This document shows positions 1-12,700 of a DNA stretch of 64,000 bases, in pieces (position 1 is the stretch's first letter; the number at the start of each line of letters is the position of its first letter). Both the position numbers and the translations under genes were made by a program. The notes under the pieces are model-generated. The model was not told where the DNA came from. It searched no databases and worked only from the letters and a program-made list of their open reading frames with translations. The DNA comes from Corythucha ciliata. Taxonomy: Eukaryota > Arthropoda > Insecta > Hemiptera > Tingidae. The stretch lies in assembly GCA_038030265.1 (NCBI GenBank), contig CM075938.1, positions 18,391,009-18,455,008 of the forward strand, given 5' to 3'.

Positions 1-620
1 GTATGTAGTTTTTTGTTAATTTCAGCCGCGCTAGTTAGTGAATATTCTCAATATTGGCCGCAAATGAGCGGTGTGTGAACTATTTTTGCCCCGCATTAAC
101 AATTTTTTTTTTTACTTTTAGCTATGGACTAGCGTTTTTTCTCAATTCTAGGCCCGGTGTTGCCTTCAGAAGCCTCGGATTTATGTTTTTCTAAATTTTA
201 GCCGCGAGTCAGCGTTATTACTAAATTTTAGTCGTGAATTAGCGTTTTTATAAATTTTATCCGTGAATTAGCAGATTTTTGTCGTTTGTATCCGCGAATT
301 AACGTTTTTTTTAGACTTTATCCGCACATTATCGAATTTTTCACAATTTTAGCGATTCTTTACAGTTGTGCCCGCGAAATAGGATTGTTGCAAGTTTAGC
401 CGCTAATCGCGCAATTTCATTAGCGAATTAGCCTTTTTTTCTCAATTTTTGCGTAGATTAGCGTTTCTCCTAGTTTTAGCAGCTAATTAGCCATTCTTCT
501 TCGCTGCGAATCGGTGGCTTTTCGTCTTTTCATGCGCGAATGGGCGATTCTTTGCGAATTTGTCAGTTTTATCAATTTTAGCCCCGAATATGCGTGTTTT
601 TTCTATTGTATAGCCTTAGC
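1..620 (+). repeat. GCGAATTAGCG degenerate array, plus orientation
   Basis: Imperfect units of about 30-35 nt: a core like AGCCGCGAATTAGCG followed by TTTTTCTCAATTTT. Units vary by many substitutions and indels. A GTTGCCTTCAGAAGC landmark (near 160) recurs in other arrays of the family. Confidence 0.75.
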
Positions 621-889
621 GGGTTTTCTTGCCTTTTTTTAAAGCTCTGCTTAAGTACTCTTTGTTGATCAGCTGCAACGTTCCATTCCGTCCTGGGTCG
701 GATGGATTGAAAATCGTCGAAAGGAGCCAATATGCATGCCTAAAACTCGTTTTCACGTACCTACACACGTGAACATAGAACCTAAAATTCCTCATTTTCC
801 CTTCTTAAAGCTTTTCGGGAGCCCGTCTAGTATAGGGGACCCGCTACTGATTCGCAGACAGAAGTGATAGAAAGCGCTGAATGATGGCT

Positions 890-1850
890 TATAAAAATAC
901 TTAGCTACTTCGCGGCTAAGGTTTCCCTAACGATTCAACGTATAAAGTGCAGAAAAATCGCTAATTAGTGGCTAGAAGTAAGGAAACGACAATTTTCGGC
1001 TTTTGAAGGCAAGTTCGCGGCTCAAACTGAGAAAAAGCGCTAAGCGGAAAAAAATTGCTCAATTAGAAGCTAAAAAAGAAAAAGTGCTAATTCGTTGATG
1101 AAATTCAGAAAAATGGCTCGATAGCGTTAGGAAAAACACGAATTTACCGCAAAATTTCAGAAAAATCTCTAATTCACGGCTAAAATTGGAAAAAATTGAT
1201 AATTGGTGGCTAATTCACCGATAAAATTAAGAAGAAGCGCTAAAGTAAGGAAAAACGCTAATTCATGGAGAAAACGTCAAATTCGCGGCTTCTGAAGGTA
1301 ACTTTGTGCCAGAAAGTGAAAAAAAAAAAAATCGTTAATCCACGGCCAAATTCAGAAAAAACATCGGGTAAGTCGCGACGAAAATTGGGGAAAAACTCTA
1401 ATCTGGGCTGAAATGTAGAAAAATATGTAATTTTAGCGGCTAAAATTATTAAAAACGCTAATGTGTGGTTGTAATCAAGATAGGTAAATGGCCAATTGAG
1501 TTAATTTGAGAGAATTTGCTAATTCACAGAAAATAGCAAGCCGCGGGTTCCGGAGGCAACGTCGTGGCCAATTAGTAAAAAGCGCTAATTTAGGGCAAAC
1601 ATTGAGAAAAATTGCGGCTAAATTGAGAAAAATCGCTAACGCGCGGCCAAAATTGAGGAAAATCGCAAATTCGCGGCTAAACTGGAGACAAATCGCTTAT
1701 TCATGGCTAAGAAGAGGAAAAATAGCTAATTCGCCGATGAAATTGAGAAGAAGTGGTGCAATGTTGAAAAAACACTTATTCGCGGTTAATGTCGAGAAAA
1801 CGCTTAATTCGCGTCTCGATCTGAACGGTGACTTCATGGGTCGCTGGTGA
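890..1850 (-). repeat. GCGAATTAGCG degenerate array, minus orientation
   Basis: Same repeat as 1-620 but inverted: CGCTAATTCGCGGCTAAAA followed by TTGAGAAAAA. Translation in one plus frame (1506-1850) gives recurring LRKIANSR-like blocks, an effect of the repeat period and not a gene. Confidence 0.75.
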
Positions 1851-1860
1851 AATATTCGCC

Positions 1861-3204
1861 CGGGGGCGGATAATGTCTATATAAGGTCAGCACTGCTAGT
1901 TACATTGGCCTGGTTGTCGGGCCGATGAGAGCCTGAATTGAATAGCACCGTGGGGCTTTTTGAAGGCCGTGTTTCGTGAAGACCGAATTTCGCGTGTCAG
2001 CGACTAACTGAAAAACCACAATCGCGGGGTTTTTCACTTAAAAACTGAAATTTCGCGTGTAAAATTACAATTTCACGTAGTCGGTTCTTTAAAAAAATGT
2101 ATTTCGAGTTTGCCTCTTTCAAAATCACATTTCACGGACGGACTTAGCTTCTTTCGAAACAAAATTTTGCTTCGCTACCTTATTCCAATTTTGCTTAGTT
2201 TGTTCTTTCAGAATCTCTATGAGCGTCAAACCCGAAAAGTTCGAAAGAGACCAACCCGCAAAAGGCAGCCAATCCTGCGAAATTGTTTTTTTGAGTGAGC
2301 AAGACCCGCGGTTTCCGCGAGCGCCGATAACAAAATTGTGGCTCTGAATGAGCCAAAACCCAAGATATTGATTTATCGCACGGTTAACATATAAATGCTT
2401 GTGTTCCCCCCTCCCCGTCACAAAATCTCCAACTATGCCCATGGTCCCTATACATTTCGTTAGTTTAAGCGTCGAGTTCCTCAGCGGCATCTCTCATCTC
2501 GTTGTCGTTACGCCCTATAATAGGGGTTGAAAAACGCTAAGGTTGTTTCGTCTAGCAACGTAACGATGTCAAATATGTTGTGTAATCGCAGGATTCGTTT
2601 TTTTTTTATCGGGGTTAATTGGTGGGGTGCAGAATAGTTGATCACCCAGGAAAGGAAGTAGAATACTTTCTTTCTGCCCGATGACTTCCCGGAAGGATTA
2701 TAAGGTCTTCCCTATCGACAAGGGTAAATGCCCTCTAAAGGCCTGGGTTGTATGCTGGGGGGGGGGGTGCTGATTTGCTTATCGTGTTCGAGCGAAAAAA
2801 CAAAACAAAAAGAAGAAACAAAGCTCTTTCTTATTGAGTCCAAATGTCTTTAAATTGGCAGAGAAGCCGGCCATTTTCTTTGTTGTTTGATTCACTTTGT
2901 TTAATTGCCCTTGAACCTCTCTTGAAAGAGCTTCTCGGTGGCTTCTAGCCGCTGACCTAGTTTTTCCATCGCTTGTATTTCTTTTTTAGTTTTTTTTTCT
3001 TCTCAAGTTGAAAGGGGTAAACTCTTCAGGAAAAAACTCAATAGCCCCCCGGAAGGTGCTTTTTCGACCCCTCCCCCGCCAGCCCTGTGTGATTGTTAGG
3101 TCTTGTGTAATTGCCTGAAATGAAAAATGAGCTATTGAGCGGCTCGGTAAATAATTTAATTTTTGTCGTTGTTTTCCATCTGTTAACGCCAATTTTATTT
3201 TCAG
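1861..3204. other. Non-coding, upstream of first visible zinc-finger exon
   Basis: A short stretch of the AACTTGCAATTTCGC-type repeat lies at about 1960-2110 and a G homopolymer near 2757. Probably intron or 5' flank. No coding exon, promoter or RNA gene could be supported. Confidence 0.4.
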
Positions 3205-3757
3205 AATCCGGCGGATTTCGTTCAGGCTCAACTCCACATACCGAGTGAGTCGACCACCATAACGAGCATCGCCGCCTCCGCCGTCATCACCACCACCACC
3301 TCCACCTCTAGTCGAACTAAGCAAGAGCCATCCTCAACTCAAGCCACCCCTTCGTCGTCGCCGCCGCCGCCGCCTCCTCCCGTCGAGGCGTCACCACCTC
3401 CAACACCCCCACAGCCGCCGACCGCTCCCTCTGTCCCCGCCTCAGCACCCGTCGTTGAAAAGAAAAAACCGCCTCGACCGATCCCGAATTTAATTCCAAT
3501 CAAATCACTTCACTCGCTGAATGGCGGTGGCGGTGGTGGTGGTGGCTCCCCAGAGGATTCGTCAACGCTAAAAGATTTTGCTTCGATAGTGACGACAGCA
3601 GATGAAATCTCGCGAGAGGCGTCGTGTCAACAATTCCCACGCCCCGACAAAAAGACGTGCGACAGTTTCAAAAAGAAAAACGCCTCTTTCTTTGACAAAC
3701 TGAAGGAGAAATTGATGTCGAGCTCGTCTGAGGGCAATTTAACTTGCTCGCTTTGCG
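3205..3757 (+). CDS. Zinc-finger gene exon 1 (first visible)
   Basis: Acceptor TTTATTTTCAG ends at 3204; the frame is closed just upstream by a TAA at 3184. Encodes a Thr/Ser/Pro-rich region, a run of prolines (about 3358-3380), a glycine run (about 3525-3547) and the first half of finger 1 (CSLC). The donor G|GTAACT at 3757/3758 leaves one base of a glycine codon. Confidence 0.8.
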
Positions 3758-6700
3758 GTAACTTTTGGCTAATTTACGACTTTTTCTTCTTCTTCTTCTT
3801 CTTTTTTCTTTCTCTATGAAAATTTTAATTTTTCCAGGATATGAAGCGAAGTGTCTGTCAGAACATATGAAACATCAAAAGTCTCATGTTCGTCTTAATG
3901 ACGCTGACGGCAGCGAGGGCAGTCGTAGTCCACCGAATGAAATATCGTCGCAATCCACCATGGAGACGTCGTCCTCGACTCGGTGCCGCCACTGTAGGCA
4001 ACGTTGTAAATCAAGTTCGGATCTGGTTCAACATTTAACCTGTTGCCCGGCTCTAGTTCGGGACGAGGAGGTGGAAGAAGAAGAAGAAGAGGAGGAGGAA
4101 GAGGAAGAAGAAGAAGAGGAAAAAAAGCAGGAAGTTGGCGAAAAGGCGGTGGTGGCGGCCGAACCGCCGCCGGCGCATAAGGCGAAGCTGGAGGATGAAA
4201 CTAACAACAACCAGGTTCATCCGATGGAGAATCGGGTGTTCGTCTGGAATACGGTTGGTAAAGAAGAGCATTACACACCAGCGCCCCTACCACCACCCTT
4301 GTACCCGCTGGAAGACCGGCGCCGTGAGACGGTTGATGAAAAAGTGTACGTTGGCATCGAAGTCAAGCCAGGCTATGGTACCACGACAGCCAAGGGTCCA
4401 AGCAATGACATCACACCTCGCGATGTCAATACGAAAAAGGTAAAACTTTAAAAAAAAAAGTAAATTTTCCCCGAAACTATTCTCTAAAAAATTGTATTCG
4501 TAGGTGTTTAAATGCCCGCACTGTTCATTCTGGGCCTCAACCGCCTCACGTTTTCACGTTCACATCGTTGGTCACCTCAACAAGCGACCATTCCAGTGCT
4601 CACTCTGTCACTACAGCTCGAATTGGCGTTGGGACATCACGAAACACATACGCCTTAAATCGATTCGTGACCCAGGCCACGAAAAAGCCAAAGTCCTTCT
4701 CACGGATGAGGCCGGCCGTCGAAACTATTCGAAATACAACCAGTACCTGACGACGATGAAAATGGAAAATCAACAGACGGCGGCCAAACCACCCCGACGG
4801 ATCCTCCCGAAAGATTTGAATTCGTCCAAAAGTGGCGTGAAACGCCCGCAGGAGGAGTCTGAAGAGGACGCCGAATTGTCTTCAGTGAAGAAAAAACCTC
4901 ACCTCGAGAATAAAAAAACGATGTGGAAATGTAAAAAGTGTTACTTTCGCGACAATGATAGAGAAGTCGTTCTTGAGCACGTTCGCGACCACTACAGAAA
5001 TTCAACTGGAAAGCGGAAGAAACCCATCGACGAAAATTCATCGCCACTGTCGTCGTCGTCCTCCCTCTCGCGGAATCAACCGCTTTTAGCCAAAGTGGAA
5101 ACTCGTCAGTCGACTCCATCGGCCTCCGATAATGACGACGACGACGACGATGATGATGATGACGACGACGGTGAAGATGAGCAGGAAGTTTTCGGTGATC
5201 ATCGTCACGGAACGGCCGACGATACGGGCGATCTGTGTCCGGATTTTATGTGCGAAACCTGTCCGTATGTGTGCGACACTTGGAAAGAATTGGAGACTCA
5301 CATGGAGAAGCATTTTGTTTGCACCGTCAGTGGGAAGCATTTTAAATGTCAGCACTGTTCTTACTTCGCGCAGGATAAAACGTGAGTATTTTTTGATTTA
5401 TTCGTCTTATCAGAGTAGTCAGTGCATACGTTCCTTCTCTTTTTTTTAGTGAACTGTCAGAACACATCGATTCTCACAGAGACCACCCGGACGGACCAGT
5501 AAGTCTTATTTTCTTCAGCTTGATACCTTATTTAGTAGAGTAATCAGAAATTATACAATGGTGGGGGGGGGGGGTGATCCCGTCTGATCAGAGGCAACTA
5601 CGGAAGGAGGAGGGAAAGGTAGAAATTTCTTCCAAATGCTTAGATTTGAGGTTGAAAGGTCGATATCTGTGGCCGAAAAGTTTTTTTCCCCATATTAGGC
5701 CAATAGTACTTGGCGACTGATAACAAAAAGTACAAAGGTGTTTTGCGGGTTTTTAGTATCAGACAATAATAAAGTCAGAAGTGTCCCAGGTACTTTACTG
5801 GTTTTCGGGAAACGTTGTGACCTAGAAAATCCGGGCTGGGAAACTGTCAAATTCAGTGTTATCTACACCGATCCTTCTCTCTTATGTTTCTGGTGGAAAT
5901 ACAAATTCTCTCCTGGAGCTGGAAGACATTCAATTAGAGGCCGCTCTGCCAAATGATCATTGCATAATTCACGATTTTTGAACGGCAGTTTCGTCCCACA
6001 TTATCATTTTAGTGCATTTCATTCTGAAAATGCACTATTGATCTCGTCGTGAATGGTGGCAAACATGGGTCATGTCATTATATATTATATTTATGACCGT
6101 TTTCTTGTTAGCACGATGACTCTCGTAGAAGTTAATTTAGCGGAACGCGGTTTGGCACAAAAATCAGTAGTAATAAGACCCCGGTCGGTATTGCATTTGG
6201 GCCAAATCGGTCAAGGTGAAGGGGGGAAAGTAGAGCTTGAAATGGTCAAAAAATCCGTAAAAATCACCAGTTGATTCTAGAAGCATCATATTCGGTACGT
6301 GTATCCATGTTAGACTAGCCTTTGATTCCCATTTTATTTTTTTGAAAAAATCAAGGGGGAGGGGGTGGTGCCCTCGGGGTGGAAGTAAGTCTATGGTCTT
6401 GTTAGCATGATAACTCTCGAAGAAATTAATTTAGCGGAACGCGCTTTGGCACAAAAATCAGTAGTCATACGACCTCGTTTGGTATTGGGGGTAATATGAC
6501 TTGAACTGGTAAAAAAATCACTTCAAATCACCAGTTGATTCCAGAAGCATTACATTCGGTACGATGATTTCATTTTGAAGTTGCCTTTGATTCCCATTAA
6601 GTTCAGCTTAAACAAACCCGGCAGCAAACAGTACAAGGAAGGGTCAAACATTAACGAAACAAATCATGGTCTCAACATTACTACTTCTGGGACGGCTTAG

Positions 6701-9700
6701 GGTATCCGTGTACAAAATGAAATGCACTCTTTCCGACCGTCAGCTGCCGGAGCCAAATTTTTTTTTTTACTTCAAGATATGAATTAGCGCTTTTTCTCCC
6801 CTGTAGGCCCGAAAGTTGCCTTTAGAAGTGCGCTTCTTCCTCTCAGTTTTTCTAATTGCGATTTTCCCCCATTTTATGGGAATCAGCGATTTTCAAAATT
6901 TTAGCCGTGTTAGCGATTTATCTGAATTTTGCAGTAAATTCGTGTTTTACCTGATTTCTCAATTTTCTGCGAATTGACAAATTTTCTCAAATTATCTCCC
7001 CCAATTAGCCATTTTTCTTCATTTTACCCGCAAATTAGCGTTCCTCCTCATTTTAGCCACTAATTATGGATTTTTCTACGTTTCATCGACGATTCAGAGC
7101 TCCCCAATTTTTGCTGCGAATTACCCAACGCCTTTTATAATTGAGCTTAGATGACCCTATCTACGGACATTTAGGGGATTATTCTCCTCCTCACTGCACC
7201 ACCCAAGTCACAACTGTGAATTCGAGGGAGTGGGGAGGCTGAAAATAAAGAAATTAGTCTTTAAAAATTAGATATTTACTTTTTTAGAGTTCCGAGAAAA
7301 AATTGCTCCCCTGGGGCCTTATTCTGAACGGTCGGGAAAAAATGCCGCAAACGGGATCCAAGGATGCCGAATAAGAAATTACATCATCCCGCCATAGCAA
7401 CCGCTTTTTGCGGCATTTTCACGTGGCTTCGGAATACGGCGCCAGGTGAGATTCGAACCCACGACTTCCTAGTTTCGCGCCAGATGCTCTTACCAACTGA
7501 GCTATCCAGGGAGTCCACACAAAGAGCGAATCCCTCCAGGTGCAGTTTGAGTTCCGAGAGGGGTTTTCTCCTGGGTGGATTCGCTCTTTGCGTGGACTCT
7601 CTGGGTAGCTCAGTTGGTAAGAGCATCTGGCGCGAAACTAGGAGGTCGTGGGGTCGAATCCCACCTGGAGAGCAATTTTTTCTCGGAACTCAAAACAAGT
7701 AAAAAAGTGAGTATTCAATTTAAAGACTAATTTCTTTATTTTCAGCCTCCCCACTCCCTCGTTCACAGTTGTGACTAGGGTGGTGCGGTGAGGATGGGAG
7801 TAATTCCCTAAATGTCCGTAGATAGGGTCACCTAAACTCAATTATTCAATTAATTGACGTACACATTACGAAAAAAATGCCAACGCCTCTTTTGAATTTT
7901 GGCCGCGGATTAGCGATTTTTGTTAACTTTCTGGCACGAAATCACCTTCACAGTTCGAGAGCTAGCGACAGTCCTATTCAACCGGAATAACATAGTCACT
8001 AAAGGTGTGCAAAATGATGGCATTTGACCCCCTATTTACGAGTCCGGAAGTCTGCCATGCTGTATCTGGGGCCTACGGATTTTATAGCTAATTAAAGTCC
8101 TTAATTTGGGACATGAATTTAACCAGAAGAACATAGTCCAGAAACTAGTCTAATTCGAAAGGTTTTATGGAGCTGATTACGAATATGATCGCCTGCCACC
8201 GTCTGCCTGGGGCATTTGCCCTCCGTGGCTCGCCAAACTCAAGTAGTTCGGTAAATTTTAATTAACCGGAAGAACACAGTCCTGAAACTGGTCTTATTCG
8301 ATAGGTTTTATTACAAATATAATCGTCTGCCGGTGTCTGCCTGGGGCATTTGCCCTTGGTGGCCAGTTAACTCCTTAAATCAGCGATATTAATTAACCGG
8401 AAGAACTAAGTCCGGAAAATGGTGTTTTGCGACACGTTTCATGTGGCTGAATACGAAAATGATCGTCTTCCGGTGTCTGCGTGCGGCACATGTCCTTAGT
8501 GACCAGTCAAACTGCACCAGAGGAAAATGATTAACCGGAAGAACATAGTCCTGAAACTAGTCTCATTCGAAAGGTTTTATGGAGCTGATTACGAATATGG
8601 TTGTCTGGCATCGTCTGCCTGGGGCATTTGCCCCTTGTGGCTCGCCAAACTCTGGAAATTTGGAAAATTGTAATTAAGGACTCTGTTCTTCCAGTTAATT
8701 AAAATTTACCAAGATTTGTGAGTTTGGCGAGCCACAGAGGGCAAATGCCCCAGGCAGACGGTGGCGGACGATCATATTTTTAATCAGCTTCATAAAACCT
8801 TTCGAATGAGACTAGCATCACGACTATTTTCTTCCGGTTAATCATTTTCCCTCTGTGCAGTTTGATGGGTCACTGAGGGCAAGTGCCCCAGGCAGACACC
8901 GGCAGACGGTCATTTTCGTCTTCAGCCACGTGAAACCTGTCGCATAAGACAATATTCCGGACTTAGTTTTTCCGGTTAATTAATATCCCTGATTTAGGGA
9001 GTTTGACTGGCCATCGAGGGCGAATGCCCCAGGCATACACCGGCAGACGATTATATTTGTAATAATCTTCATAGATCCTTTCGAATAAGACCAGTTTTAG
9101 GACTATGTTTTTTCGGTTAATTAAAGTTTACTGAATTTCGTGAGTTTGGCGAGCCACTGAGGGCAAATGCCCCAGGCAGACGGCGGCAGAGGATCATATT
9201 CGTAATCAGCTCCATAAAACCTTTCGAATGAGACTAGTTTCAGGACTATGTTCTTCTGGTTAAATTCATGTCCCAAATTAAGGACTTTAATTATCTATAA
9301 AATCCTTAGGCCCCAGATACAGTATGGCAGACTTCCGGATTCGTATATAGGGGGTAAAATGCCATCATTTTGCTTACCTTTCGTGACTATGTTCTTCCGG
9401 TTGAATGGGACTGTCGCCAGCTCTCGGTCTATCAGAAGCCGCGAATTGATGTACTAACTACTACGTAATTGACTCCATTTTAGCCGTAAATTGGCGATTT
9501 TTCACCATTTCAGCCGTGAATTAGCTATTTTTTCGGAAATTTTCAGTGAATTTTTGTTTTGTCCTGATTTCAACTGCTAATTAGCGATTTTTCTCAATTT
9601 TATTCGTGAATTAGCAACTTTACCCACATTTAGCTGTGAATTAGCGATTTGTTTCTATGGAATAGCGTTTTTTCGCAGTTTGACCACGTTTCTATATTGT

Positions 9701-12700
9701 CGTTTCTATACTTCTAGCCTCTTCCCCCCCCCCTAATTTATTGTCCACTTTGACCGTGAATACGCGGTATTAGCCGCTAAAGAGCGATTTTCCCCAATTT
9801 TATCCGTGAATTAACACTTTTTAAGAAAATTTCCCCGCGAATTAGCGTTTTTTTTTTTTTACTTTTAGTTATGAATTAGCGTTCTGAGTAAGCCGAGAAT
9901 GCATGTTTTCGTAATTTTAGGTGCGCATTAGCGCTTTTTCTCAACCCCATTGGTGAATTATCGATTTTTCGCTATTTTAACCGTGAATCAGCGTGTTTTC
10001 GCAATTTTAGCAGCCATTCAATTAGCGATTTTTCTCATTGTTTGGTGTGGATTACCGTTCACACTAATTTCAGCTGCTAATTATTATAGAAAATAATTAT
10101 GTTTTCTAAATTTTAGGCTCGAATTAATGATTTTTTCTATTTTCAACTTAATTAATGTTTTTTCCATACTTCATCCGCGAATTTATCTACGAATTTAGCG
10201 ATTTTTTGCCAAGTTTAGCCGCGAATGAATTAGCTATTGTTTTCAATTTCGTCCGTAAATTACCACTTGTCCTAATTTTATCCTCTAACTAGCGCTTTTT
10301 GTCAATTTGATGACATAGTCGATTTTTCTCAAATTTATGTTAGTAGAATCGCATAAACTACGAGAGTTAGTGGATTAAGCATGCATAAATCTGTACCCAT
10401 GATTTGGTTTCCCAACTGAAACCAAATGCTGAAGATGGCGGGCAGCCGAAACCGGTCCGTTTTTGACGAACCTCAACGGGGGAAGACAGACGATGTAGGC
10501 TCCTACAGCTACAGATTTATGCATGCTTTGAACAGCATACTAGTGCGCCTTCTCAACTTCATCCTCTTAAATGGGGAGTTGGGTAAATTACTGTTATTGT
10601 ACGAAGTAGGGACCAAAAATCTAGATTTTCGGGCCACATTGACAATAATTGATGCGTTAAAACTATATTAAAAGGACCCCTTCCCCCCGCAGTCATTCTC
10701 ACCAGCTCACCACTGCATAGTACCGCCCCTCCTCTACCATAACATCCCTATCATTGATATTTTTCTTACAACTCTTACGTTCTGCCCCGTAAACAGACTT
10801 TCGCCTGCTACGACTGTCCATACATGGCCGTCTCTCGCCCTCAACTCGTTTATCATTCAAAACGGCACAACCGTGACGGCACCGATGCTGCCGACCAGCA
10901 CCGCTGTCACAAGTGCTCCTATTCAGCTCGCAATAACACCGCCCTCGCTCTTCACGTTCGCCTTCACGGACGCACCAATCAGTCCGACTGCCAATCTTCC
11001 AAAGCCCTGCCTGTACGTTTTTTTGTCGTCGTCGTAATTTTGGTGTTTTTTGAACATTTAAAACTTTTTTTTTTGTGGTTAGGATGTCAGCGGCGTCGAC
11101 ACGAGTAAACATCAGGACATCCCTCTCGTATGGGTGTCCAAACCGATGGGAATATCGAAAATGTACAAATGTCGTCACTGTCCTCAAATCAATAGCCGGA
11201 AAAGTGTCATCCTGTCGCACGAAAAGGGTCACAGTGACTTTCGTTCTAACCAATCGCCAAAGGCGGACATCGGTGGTGTCGAAATTTTACGATGTCCCGA
11301 GTGTAATTGGACCTGTACAGGTCCGACGCCTCTGTCGGCTCATTTGAAATTTCATCAGGGACTGTTTGGACAAGTTGTGGGAGTTGTTGAGACGGGTCGT
11401 TCTGATGAGGAACAAATGAATGAACTGAAGGATAAGGTAAGGGTGAAAATTGCTGTAGAGGGTGTTGATTTTTGCTTATCCCCACCCCGCTCATTAAAGG
11501 TTAACCAACGGGAGAAACAAGTCAACCAGGAAAACGCGATTCCGGAAGAAAAGGAAAAAGCGAGACTTGAAAAGAAGGACAAAGAGAACAGAATGATTCA
11601 TTTTTGTTCGATTTGTCCTGCCAGGTTTCTCTTTTCCACTGAAATGGACATTCATACGAGGTAAACGTAAATTATTAGAATTTTGTCGCTGAAATTGTTA
11701 TAATTTACTCGTTTTCGTTTTTCAGATTTCATGAAATGAAATTACCGTACAGATGTGACTCATGCTCTTACACAGCTCGACAGAAACAACATCTTATGGC
11801 CCATCTAAAGGTCCATACTGACGAATATCAGGAACGGACGAGCGTGCTTACTGAACTGTATCAAATCGCCTCAGGGAGCCCACGTCCTAAAATTGCTATC
11901 GTATTGGGTAAGCCACCCTCTTCACTCCTTATATTTCATGTCTTTACTTATTTAAAAATGATGCAGGAGGTAAAGACTCGAATGAGTCTGTTTGGGTGGT
12001 TGTGCCTAACGAGGATGCCTCCAAAGGTGACGATGTGCCATGCGACAACGTCTCCGATGATCAACAAATAAAAGAGGAAGAGGCTGCCTATTTGAACAAC
12101 AACAATAACGTTAGCAGTAAATCGGGAAAGCGTTTCGCCTGCAGTAAATGTCCCGCGGAATTTATAAAAAACGATCCGCTCGTCTACCATCAAACGTTGC
12201 ACGGCGGTCCGGGACCGCACCGGTGTAAATATTGCGACTACGCTGTCAAAACATACGGTAATTTGATTCGTCATGAGTACGTTCACAAAACCGCCGGATC
12301 TCATAAACGTAATTATTGCCGTGTGAAAAAAATTATAATTAACACTCCCGTAATTAATTAGCCCTTTATCGCCATATATAGGACAGCCTTCGGAGCCCGT
12401 ACCAACCTCGGGCACGGACCTGTTCAAACAGAAAAATGAAGCGAACTCGGCGGCAGCGGCGGTGGCCGCCTCTACTGTTGTGGCCCCCGCCATAGTTGCC
12501 AAACCACTGTCACCACCCCCCGCTCAACTCTACATGGACCCTGAATTTGGGATTCTGATACACGGGAGCCCCGAATTTATTTATCCTACGTACCTGAAGA
12601 ATGGAAAAACGAAGGAGAAGCGTTATAAGTGCCATAAGTGTCCGTCGGCTTTTGAAAAACGTGAACAGTATAAGATACACTTGTCGTTGCATGGGTCGAA

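Larger units (their letters stand above)
7138..7844. repeat. Inverted pair of tRNA-derived (SINE-like) sequences
   Basis: The outer arms (about 7138-7313 and 7674-7844) are inverted copies of each other and enclose two oppositely oriented tRNA-like cores. The inner flanks (GCGAATCC around 7530 and 7580) are inverted too, so the whole is a palindrome interrupted by one insertion. Confidence 0.7.

Noticed and set aside
1506..1850. 114-residue protein with repeated LRKIANSR blocks
   Set aside because: It is a translation of the degenerate 30-35-bp repeat; other arrays of the family have no open frame.
4028..4271. Poly-Ser and poly-Phe minus-strand frames
   Set aside because: Shadows of the (GAA/GAG)n tract coding the Glu run.
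7599..7672. Functional tRNA gene
   Set aside because: D- and T-arms are good, but the anticodon loop lacks U33, the acceptor stem pairs only partly, and the sequence exists as an inverted repeat pair.
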